Shown here piece after piece: positions 1-4,659 of a stretch of DNA of 5,483 bases; position 1 is the stretch's first letter, and every line of letters starts with the position of its first letter. A program made the position numbers and the translations under genes. The DNA comes from Nitriliruptoraceae bacterium (GTDB lineage: Bacteria; Actinomycetota; Nitriliruptoria; Nitriliruptorales; Nitriliruptoraceae): contig SKJO01000513.1 in the NCBI GenBank assembly GCA_007121975.1, positions 1 through 5,483 on the forward strand, given 5' to 3'. The notes below the pieces were generated by a model that saw nothing but the letters and a program-made list of their open reading frames with translations, had not been told where the DNA came from and searched no databases.

Positions 1-33
1 CGCTGGTGGGACTGCGCGGGGTCGGCACCGTGA
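1..33 (+). CDS. Possible last codons of the upstream gene (perhaps mrpA), partial
   Basis: One reading frame entering from the left edge stops at TGA 31-33, which overlaps the GTG start of mrpB by four bases, exactly the arrangement seen at every later junction in this operon. Only ten codons are visible (RWWDCAGSAP), too few to recognise a family. By the usual gene order the neighbour should be MrpA, the largest subunit, but the visible tail does not itself show that. The alternative is that the mrpB frame, which is also open to the left edge, continues upstream as an MrpA-MrpB fusion, in which case this tail is not real. Confidence 0.25.
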   Translation, partial: RWWDCAGSAP

Positions 34-509
34 GCCCCATCGAGAGCGTCGTGCTGCGGGAGGGCAACCGCCTGCTCGCCCCCGTGATGGTGATCGCGTC
101 CGTGTGGCTGCTGCTCCGCGGCCACGACGCCGTCGGTGGCGGGTTCATCGGCGGACTCACCGCCGGTTCCGCCGCCGTGCTGCTCTACCTCAGCCAGGGG
201 CACGGCCGGATCTGGAACAGCCCGCTGCTACGCATCATCCCGCTGATCGGCGGTGGCCTGCTGATCGCCGTCGGCTACGGGCTGACGGGGCTGGCGCTCA
301 CCGGCTCGTTCCTGGCCGGCGGCAAGGTGGAGCTGCCGGGCGGGTTCGAGGTCGCGCCGTCGCTGATCTTCGACGTCGGCGTGTACCTGCTGGTCATCGG
401 GATGGTGGTGACCATCCTGCGCCACCTCGGCCAGGGCCTCCCCGAGGACACGCCGGCCCGTGGCCGCGGCGGCACCCTGCTGCCCGACGACGCGGAGGTT
501 GCCCAGTGA
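30..509 (+). CDS. mrpB: Na+/H+ antiporter subunit MrpB (MnhB domain)
   Basis: This is a small membrane subunit of the Mrp-type cation/proton antiporter, which exchanges cytoplasmic Na+ or K+ for external protons. The 159-residue product has about four membrane segments (roughly residues 15-28, 34-54, 68-91, 115-132). It carries the family signature RGHDAVGGGFIGGL at 30-43 (family form RGHN-PGGGF) and the second conserved block LIFDVGVYLLVIG at 112-124. A polar tail of about 25 residues follows the last helix. GTG 30 was chosen because it gives a GTGA overlap with a stop at 31-33 and places the first conserved block at the usual distance from the N-terminus. A GTG at 6 in the same frame would add eight residues. 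The frame is open to the window edge, so fusion to an upstream MrpA cannot be excluded. The family assignment is firm; the start is less so. Confidence 0.88.
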   Translation: MSPIESVVLREGNRLLAPVMVIASVWLLLRGHDAVGGGFIGGLTAGSAAVLLYLSQGHGRIWNSPLLRIIPLIGGGLLIAVGYGLTGLALTGSFLAGGKVELPGGFEVAPSLIFDVGVYLLVIGMVVTILRHLGQGLPEDTPARGRGGTLLPDDAEVAQ

Positions 510-874
510 GCGCCGCCATCATCGTCGGGCTGCTCGCTGCCGGCGGGACCTACCTCATCCTGCAGCGCGGGATCGTGCGCATGGCGCTGGGGTTCGTGCT
601 CCTCGGCCACGCCGCCACGACCTTGCTCACCGCCGCCGGAGGGCTCGGCAACCGCGTGGCCCCGTTCGCCGGCGCCGAAGGTGCACTGGCTGACCCCCTC
701 CCCCAGGCGTTCGCGCTCACCGCCATCGTCATCTCCTTCGGCATCACCGCGTTCCTGCTCGGGCTCGCGTTCCACAGCCGTGACGCGCTCGGGGACGACG
801 ACGTCGAGGACCCGGTCGGCGACGCCGACGACCCGGCCGCGGACCCCGTCGAACCCGGGGAGGGTGAACGATGA
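506..874 (+). CDS. mrpC: Na+/H+ antiporter subunit MrpC (NuoK-like)
   Basis: This is the NuoK-like small membrane subunit of the Mrp antiporter, believed to help form the ion pathway next to MrpA and MrpD. The 122-residue product has three hydrophobic segments (about 2-17, 24-46, 68-89). It shows the diagnostic block DPLPQAFALTAIVISFGITA at 63-82, near-identical to the family consensus. The start is GTG 506, overlapping the mrpB stop (GTGA), with GGAGG at 494-498 seven bases upstream. After the third helix comes an unusual acidic tail: 13 of the 30 residues from 93 to 122 are Asp or Glu. The family's common HAVNL motif in helix 2 is replaced here by HAATTL. Identity is secure from the signature and the gene order. 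Confidence 0.93.
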   Translation: MSAAIIVGLLAAGGTYLILQRGIVRMALGFVLLGHAATTLLTAAGGLGNRVAPFAGAEGALADPLPQAFALTAIVISFGITAFLLGLAFHSRDALGDDDVEDPVGDADDPAADPVEPGEGER

Positions 875-2427
875 ACGCCCTGCTCGCCGCCCCCTTCGCC
901 GTCCCGCTCACCGGCGCGGCGCTGGGCATCCTGCTGCGCCACCACCGGTCCGTCCAGCGGGTGGTCACCGCCACCTCGCTGCTGCTGGTGCTGGCCGCCG
1001 CGGTGACGCTGGTGGCCGCCACCGGGGACGGCGAGGTGGTAGCCACCCGGGTGGGCGACTGGCCGGCCGGGCTCGCGATCGTGCTGGCAGCGGACGGGCT
1101 GACGGCGCTGCTGCTGGTCATCACCTCGGCGATGGCCGCGATCAGCGTCGCCTTCGCCCGCACCCGCGGCGAAGACCACCACGAACTGTTCCACCCCCTG
1201 GTCCTGACCCTGGTCACCGGGGTCTTCCTCGCGCTGACCACGGCCGACCTGTTCAACCTGTTCGTCGCCTTCGAGGTGATGTTGATCGCGTCGTACGTGC
1301 TGCTGACGTTGCGCGGTGGGGCGGCGCCGCTGCGGGCCGGCGTGATCTACATCACGATCAACCTGCTGGCGTCGGCGGTGTTCCTGATCGGCGTGGCGCT
1401 GCTGTACGGGCAGGTCGGCACGGTCAACCTCGCCGAACTGCATGGACTGGTGACGACCGATCCGAACGCACAGGTCGGGGCCGGGCTCGTCATGGTCGCC
1501 GTCGCGGTCAAGGCGAGCGTCGTGCCGCTGCACGCTTGGCTCCCGCGCGCCTACGTCCACGCCGGACCGGCGGTCACTGCGCTGTTCTCGGGGCTGCTCA
1601 CCAAGGTCGGCGTCTACGCGCTGTTCCGCCTCTACAGCGTCGTGTTCGCCGGCGACGCCGCGCTGCAGCCGCTGTTCCTGGTGGTCGCCGGGGTGACGAT
1701 GGTGGTCGGCGTGCTCGGCGCGGTCGGGCGTGGCGACATGCGCGGCATCCTCGCCTTCCACATGGTCAGCCAGGTCGGCTACCTGATCCTGCCGCTGGGC
1801 ATCTGGACCACCGCGGCGGTCACGGCTGGGTTGGTCTACCTCCTGCAGTACATCGCGGTGAAGGGCGCGCTGTTCCTGGCGGCCGGCGCGGTGGAGACGT
1901 TGACCGGCACGGGGCAGCTGAAGCAGCTCGGCGGGATGGCACGCACCCGGCCGCTGCTCGCCACCGGGTTCATGCTGGCGGCGCTGGCCCTGGCCGGCAT
2001 CCCGCCCACCTCCGGGTTCGTCGGGAAGTTCCTGCTGGTGCTCGCGGCGTTCGAGGCCGACCACCTGCTGCTCGGCGCGACCGCCGTGGTGGTGAGCCTG
2101 TTCACCCTGCTGTCCATGATCAAGATCTGGAACGGGGTGTTCTGGGGTGACACGACCGCGGCCGTCGCCGACGAGCGTCGCCACATCGAGGGGCTGCCGG
2201 TCCCGGCCGGCGGCGCCACCGACACACCCGATGGCGAGCCGACCGCCACTCCCCCAGCCTCCGCCCCGCGCGTCCGCGCCATCGGGCTGATCGCGCCGAG
2301 CCTGGCCATCGGCATCACCGCGCTGCTCGTCGGTCTCGGCGCCAACGCCCTGGTCGAACTGGTGACCCCGGCGGCCGACGCGCTGATCGACCCGTCCCGC
2401 TACCTCGAGGTGGTGATGCGACCGTGA
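871..2427 (+). CDS. mrpD: Na+/H+ antiporter subunit MrpD (NuoL/M/N-like proton channel)
   Basis: MrpD is one of two large Mrp subunits homologous to the proton-pumping NuoL/M/N subunits of respiratory complex I. The 518-residue polytopic product has the length expected for MrpD (about 14 helices). Visible landmarks are the helix-5 glutamate E135 in FVAFEVMLI, the helix-7 lysine K214 in AVAVKASVVPLHAWLP, the helix-8 lysine K245 in SGLLTKVGVYA, and K386 in GIPPTSGFVGKF. The Glu and first Lys match residues shown to be essential in studied Mrp systems. Between the last two helices (about 428-470) lies a long hydrophilic, Pro/Thr/Ala-rich loop that is longer than I would expect. ATG 871 overlaps the mrpC stop (ATGA) and follows a GGGGAGGG purine run at 857-864. 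Identity as MrpD rather than NuoM rests on the position between mrpC and mrpE. Confidence 0.95.
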   Translation: MNALLAAPFAVPLTGAALGILLRHHRSVQRVVTATSLLLVLAAAVTLVAATGDGEVVATRVGDWPAGLAIVLAADGLTALLLVITSAMAAISVAFARTRGEDHHELFHPLVLTLVTGVFLALTTADLFNLFVAFEVMLIASYVLLTLRGGAAPLRAGVIYITINLLASAVFLIGVALLYGQVGTVNLAELHGLVTTDPNAQVGAGLVMVAVAVKASVVPLHAWLPRAYVHAGPAVTALFSGLLTKVGVYALFRLYSVVFAGDAALQPLFLVVAGVTMVVGVLGAVGRGDMRGILAFHMVSQVGYLILPLGIWTTAAVTAGLVYLLQYIAVKGALFLAAGAVETLTGTGQLKQLGGMARTRPLLATGFMLAALALAGIPPTSGFVGKFLLVLAAFEADHLLLGATAVVVSLFTLLSMIKIWNGVFWGDTTAAVADERRHIEGLPVPAGGATDTPDGEPTATPPASAPRVRAIGLIAPSLAIGITALLVGLGANALVELVTPAADALIDPSRYLEVVMRP

Positions 2428-2819
2428 GCGAACCGATCGAACGTCCCACCTCGCCACCCGCGACGCGATCGCGACGCACCGGCCCGCTGCGGTTCCTGCA
2501 GCGGCTGCCCCACGCCGTGGTGTTCGCTGGCTACTTCCTCTACGAGCTGGTGGTGTCGAACCTGCGGGTGGCCCACGACGTCGTGACCCCCGCACCGCGG
2601 GTGCGGCCCGGGATCGTGAGGGTGCCGACGTCAGCACGGACCGAGCTCCAACTGGTGTCGCTCGCGAACGCGCTGACGATGACCCCGGGAACCCTGACGC
2701 TGGAGGTCGACCGCGCGACCGGCGACCTCTACGTGCACACGCTCTACCTCGACGACCGCACCCGGTTCCTGGCGGGCATCGCCCGGATGGAACGGCTGCT
2801 GCTGGAGGCGATGCGATGA
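2424..2819 (+). CDS. mrpE: Na+/H+ antiporter subunit MrpE, short N-terminus
   Basis: MrpE is a small accessory subunit of the Mrp complex, needed for its assembly or stability. The 131-residue product ends in the recognisable cytoplasmic MrpE domain: RPGIVRVP at 61-68, LANALTMTPGT at 80-90 and DLYVHTL at 101-107. Only one clear hydrophobic segment is present (about 30-46, HAVVFAGYFLYELVVSN), preceded by about 28 polar, Pro/Arg-rich residues. Well-studied MrpE proteins are near 160 residues with two or three N-terminal helices, so this one lacks the first part of the membrane region. The GTG 2424 start overlaps the mrpD stop (GTGA). The Shine-Dalgarno is poor (only GAGGTGG at 2407-2413), so translation probably depends on coupling to mrpD. 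Confidence 0.92.
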   Translation: MSEPIERPTSPPATRSRRTGPLRFLQRLPHAVVFAGYFLYELVVSNLRVAHDVVTPAPRVRPGIVRVPTSARTELQLVSLANALTMTPGTLTLEVDRATGDLYVHTLYLDDRTRFLAGIARMERLLLEAMR

Positions 2820-3073
2820 TCTGGCTCGACGTGGCTCTCGGGGTGCTGGCGGTGACCTACGCGCTGGCGCTCTACCGCGCGGCGCGGGGGCCGTCGGTCG
2901 CGGATCGCGCTGTCGCCGCCGACGTCGCCCTGTACGTGATCGTGGCGGCCATCGCGATCCTGGCCCTGCGCTCGGGCACCGTGGCGTTCATCGACGTCGC
3001 GCTCATCGCGACCCTGCTGGGTTTCCTGGCGACCGTGGCGCTCGGCATCCTGGTCGGGAGGCGTGGCTCATGA
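2816..3073 (+). CDS. mrpF: Na+/H+ antiporter subunit MrpF
   Basis: This is a small three-helix membrane subunit of the Mrp antiporter. The 85-residue product has hydrophobic segments at about 3-21, 35-51 and 58-81. It shows the family block GPSVADRAVAADV at 25-37, with the conserved aspartates D30 and D36, and a third membrane-embedded aspartate, D60, in FIDVALIATLLGF. Length is typical for MrpF. ATG 2816 overlaps the mrpE stop (ATGA), and GGAGG at 2804-2808 gives a good seven-base spacer. Its place between mrpE and mrpG confirms the call. Confidence 0.94.
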   Translation: MIWLDVALGVLAVTYALALYRAARGPSVADRAVAADVALYVIVAAIAILALRSGTVAFIDVALIATLLGFLATVALGILVGRRGS

Positions 3074-3411
3074 CCATCCTCGGTGGCACGCTGACCGGGC
3101 TGGGCGTCACCCTGATCCTGCTCGCCGGGATCGGGATCGTGCGGTTCCCCGACGTGCTGATCCGCGCGAACGCCGCGACGAAGGCGGCCGGGCTGGGTGT
3201 GGCGCTCGTGCTCGCCGGCGTGGCGATCGTGATCGGGACGCCAGAGGCCTACGTGAAGCTCGGCGCGGCGACGGTGCTGCAGTTCCTCACCGCACCGATC
3301 GCCGGGCACGTGATGGGCCGGTCCGCCTACCGCTCCGGAGCGCCGCTGTGGGAGGGCACCCACACCGACGAGCTGCGCCCCTTCTACGAGGAACACCCCT
3401 CCGGCCGGTGA
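3070..3411 (+). CDS. mrpG: Na+/H+ antiporter subunit MrpG
   Basis: This is the last subunit of the canonical Mrp operon, a three-helix membrane protein. The 113-residue product has hydrophobic segments at about 4-24, 38-57 and 63-82. The family motifs are GIVRFPDVLIRANAATKAAG at 22-41 and LKFA-like VLQFLTAPIAGHVMGRSAYR at 69-88, including the conserved T-P-H pattern. A hydrophilic C-terminal tail of about 24 residues follows. ATG 3070 overlaps the mrpF stop (ATGA), and GGGAGG at 3056-3061 supplies the ribosome binding site with an eight-base spacer. Its stop at 3409-3411 is not overlapped by another gene, so the tightly packed operon ends here. Confidence 0.95.
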   Translation: MTILGGTLTGLGVTLILLAGIGIVRFPDVLIRANAATKAAGLGVALVLAGVAIVIGTPEAYVKLGAATVLQFLTAPIAGHVMGRSAYRSGAPLWEGTHTDELRPFYEEHPSGR

Positions 3412-3489
3412 ACGGGACGACCGGACTAGGTCGCGCGCCCCCCGCATCCAGGGCTGTCCGGTTGCGCTGCCGTGCTTGGCTACCGGGGT

Positions 3490-3528
3490 GACCTCCTCGG
3501 AGGTCGTGGATGTCAGGGAGGGACATCC
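3490..3528 (+). other. Two tandem hairpins in the protease leader
   Basis: The first hairpin is GACCTCC (3490-3496) pairing with GGAGGTC (3499-3505). Its realistic form is a 6-bp stem with a CTCG tetraloop. The second is GGATGTC (3508-3514) pairing with GACATCC (3522-3528) around the loop AGGGAGG. No T-run follows either, so they are not typical intrinsic terminators, although they lie where a terminator of the mrp operon could be. The CCTCC in the first stem could also pair with the GGAGG in the second loop or with the protease ribosome binding site, so switching structures are possible. Function unknown. Confidence 0.45.
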
Positions 3529-3553
3529 GACGCGTCGGCGGACGGGGTGTGCG

Positions 3554-3599
3554 CGAGCGCGCCGGTCCGCGGCCTGGACGCACCGTCGAGCGCGCCGGT
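3554..3599 (+). repeat. Perfect 13-bp direct repeat, 33-bp period
   Basis: CGAGCGCGCCGGT occurs at 3554-3566 and again at 3587-3599. The start-to-start distance is 33 bp, close to three helical turns, so both copies would face the same side of the DNA. It lies 53-98 bp before the protease start codon. This is the geometry of a paired regulator-binding site, but no regulator gene is in view. The sequence is also very GC-rich, which raises the chance of coincidence. Confidence 0.4.
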
Positions 3600-3641
3600 G
3601 AACCTGCCGGGCATCCGTCCTGGATCATCTGCGACGACAGC

Positions 3642-3646
3642 GGAGG
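3642..3646 (+). promoter_or_regulatory. Ribosome binding site that fixes the protease start
   Basis: GGAGG is followed by two ATG codons in frame, at 3649 and 3652. The spacer is only two bases to the first and five to the second, so ATG 3652 is the better start. The choice changes the protein by a single methionine. Confidence 0.7.
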
Positions 3647-3651
3647 CGATG

Positions 3652-4443
3652 ATGAGACGGTTGTGTTCGGTAGCTGCGGCGCTGCTGCTGGTGCTCGGCT
3701 TGATGGCCGGCCCGGCGGCGGGCATCACCAACGGCGAGCCCGACGGGGACGAGCATCCCCACGTCGGGCTGTTGATCTTCGACATCGACGGGGTCCCAGC
3801 CTGGCGCTGCAGCGGAACCCTGCTGAGCCCGACGGTGATGCTCACCGCTGGGCACTGCACCTTCGGGACGGACGGTGGTCGGGTCTGGTTCGATCCTGAG
3901 GTCGTGGATCCCGACTACCCGTTCGCGAGCGATGACTCGGTCGAGTTCGACGAGATCCACACCCACCCGGACTACGACGACGATGCCTTCTTCCTGCACG
4001 ACGTCGGCGTCGTGATCCTCGCGGAGCCCGTCGACGCGGACCGCTTCGGCACCCTGGCGGAGGTGGGCGTGCTCGACCGGCTCGCGGTGCGTCGTGGCGT
4101 GCAGGCCCAGCAGTTCACGCCCGTCGGCTACGGGCTGCAGAGCGTGGTCCCCGACCTGCGTGCTGACCTGGTCCGCTACCAGGCGACCGTCGGCCTGGTG
4201 GACGTCAGGGGGACGGCCGGCATCCCGGCCGGGACCTCCGTGATGTTCACGAACAACCCGGGCCAGCGCAACACCGGCGGAACCTGTTTCGGTGACTCCG
4301 GAGGTCCGGTGTTCATGCAGGACACCGACGTGATCGTCGCGGTGACCTCCTTCGGCCTGAACGCGAACTGCGTAGGTGTCGGAGGCGGCTACCGCGTCGA
4401 CACCACCGACGACCAGAGCTTCATCACCGCGTTCCTCGACTGA
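3652..4443 (+). CDS. Secreted chymotrypsin-fold serine protease (S1 family)
   Basis: This 263-residue product is predicted to be an exported endopeptidase. Residues 1-24 form a signal peptide: two Arg, a hydrophobic core at 7-19, then GPAAG. The mature enzyme would begin at I25 (ITNGEP, the place of IVGG in trypsin). The catalytic triad is complete: H68 in TAGHC, D117 in HDVGVVIL and S216 in GDSGGPV. Likely disulfides are C53-C69 and C212-C240. The residue six before the serine, which sets trypsin's Lys/Arg preference when it is Asp, is Gly here (G210), so trypsin specificity is unlikely. From residue 25 onward I count 36 Asp/Glu, 11 Arg and no Lys, an acidic composition typical of salt-adapted secreted proteins. 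The first codons (AGA, TTG, TGT, GTA) are poorer in G/C than the rest, which may keep the start unstructured. It is not overlapped by either neighbour and is probably its own transcription unit. The substrate is unknown. Confidence 0.92.
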   Translation: MRRLCSVAAALLLVLGLMAGPAAGITNGEPDGDEHPHVGLLIFDIDGVPAWRCSGTLLSPTVMLTAGHCTFGTDGGRVWFDPEVVDPDYPFASDDSVEFDEIHTHPDYDDDAFFLHDVGVVILAEPVDADRFGTLAEVGVLDRLAVRRGVQAQQFTPVGYGLQSVVPDLRADLVRYQATVGLVDVRGTAGIPAGTSVMFTNNPGQRNTGGTCFGDSGGPVFMQDTDVIVAVTSFGLNANCVGVGGGYRVDTTDDQSFITAFLD

Positions 4444-4457
4444 CCGGCGCAACCGGT

Positions 4458-4501
4458 CACCGGCCCTCCCGATCGTCATCCCACGGTCGGGAGGGCCGGT
4501 G
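4458..4501 (+). terminator. Strong stem-loop after the protease gene, probable terminator
   Basis: Bases 4458-4476 pair with 4483-4501 in a 19-bp stem (one G-T pair, 14 uninterrupted Watson-Crick pairs at 4459-4472/4487-4500) closed by the six-base loop CATCCC. It starts 15 bases past the stop codon. There is no T-run on either side, which is common for terminator hairpins in high-GC actinobacteria. It probably ends the protease transcript and insulates the next gene. A role as a 3' mRNA stabiliser is the alternative. Confidence 0.65.
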
Positions 4502-4650
4502 CGTCGACGGCGTCCTGGCCGCACCCTGCGCGTCGGCTGCCGCCCACTCACCCGCCGCGACCGCTCCGCCGGGCCGACTACCCTCGCGCCGGTCCAGCGG
4601 TAGTTGGTCCGACGAACCGATAGCCGCCGCGACGACCGTCGACGTGAACC

Positions 4651-4656
4651 AGGAGG
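4651..4656 (+). promoter_or_regulatory. Closely spaced ribosome binding site of the second antiporter gene
   Basis: AGGAGG lies only three bases before ATG 4660, and the intervening codon is an in-frame GTG (4657). An in-frame TGA at 4645-4647 rules out any earlier start. The next in-frame ATG, at 4720, has no purine-rich site. The 4502-4650 stretch before it holds no gene and no promoter I can support. Confidence 0.6.
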
Positions 4657-4659
4657 GTG

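Larger units (their letters stand above)
3412..3651 (+). other. Non-coding gap between mrpG and the protease gene
   Basis: About 240 bases without a credible gene. The frame upstream of the protease is open back to an ATG at 3472, but the extra 60 residues would be Gly/Ser/Ala-rich with no domain and would bury the signal peptide, so this stretch is read as leader. It holds two adjacent short hairpins (3490-3528), a perfect 13-bp direct repeat (3554-3566 and 3587-3599) and the protease ribosome binding site. I found no convincing -35/-10 pair. The protease promoter, if separate from the mrp operon, presumably lies here. Confidence 0.7.

Noticed and set aside
681..2150. A 489-codon open frame on the + strand inside mrpD
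   Set aside because: It is an Arg/Gly/Ala/Pro-rich frame-shifted shadow of mrpD, which has full-length family similarity.
550..2637. A 695-codon open frame on the minus strand opposite mrpC-mrpE
   Set aside because: The product is a low-complexity Gln/Arg/Gly/Asp/His-rich string with no domain. Such long antisense frames arise from the third-position G/C bias of the real genes on the + strand.
3472..3648. Longer N-terminus for the protease starting at ATG 3472
   Set aside because: It would place 60 residues of no recognisable domain before an obvious signal peptide, and GGAGG at 3642-3646 marks the start at 3652.
3510..3899. A 129-codon + strand frame overlapping the protease start
   Set aside because: It starts inside a hairpin, is Arg/Gly-rich and mostly overlaps the well-supported protease in another frame.
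3625..4551. A 308-codon minus-strand frame opposite the protease
   Set aside because: It is a shadow of the + strand protease, whose triad, disulfide cysteines and signal peptide are all intact; its Asp/Val/His/Arg-rich product has no visible domain.
4579..4584. TACCCT as a -10 box for the second antiporter gene
   Set aside because: It fits TANNNT, but the matching -35 (GCGACC, 16 bases upstream) keeps only GAC of the consensus; in DNA of this composition that is not convincing.
4502..4644. CGTCGACGG at 4502-4510 mirrored by CCGTCGACG at 4636-4644
   Set aside because: The core CGTCGACG is itself a palindrome and also occurs inside the protease gene at 4029-4036, so it looks like a common GC-rich word rather than a site.
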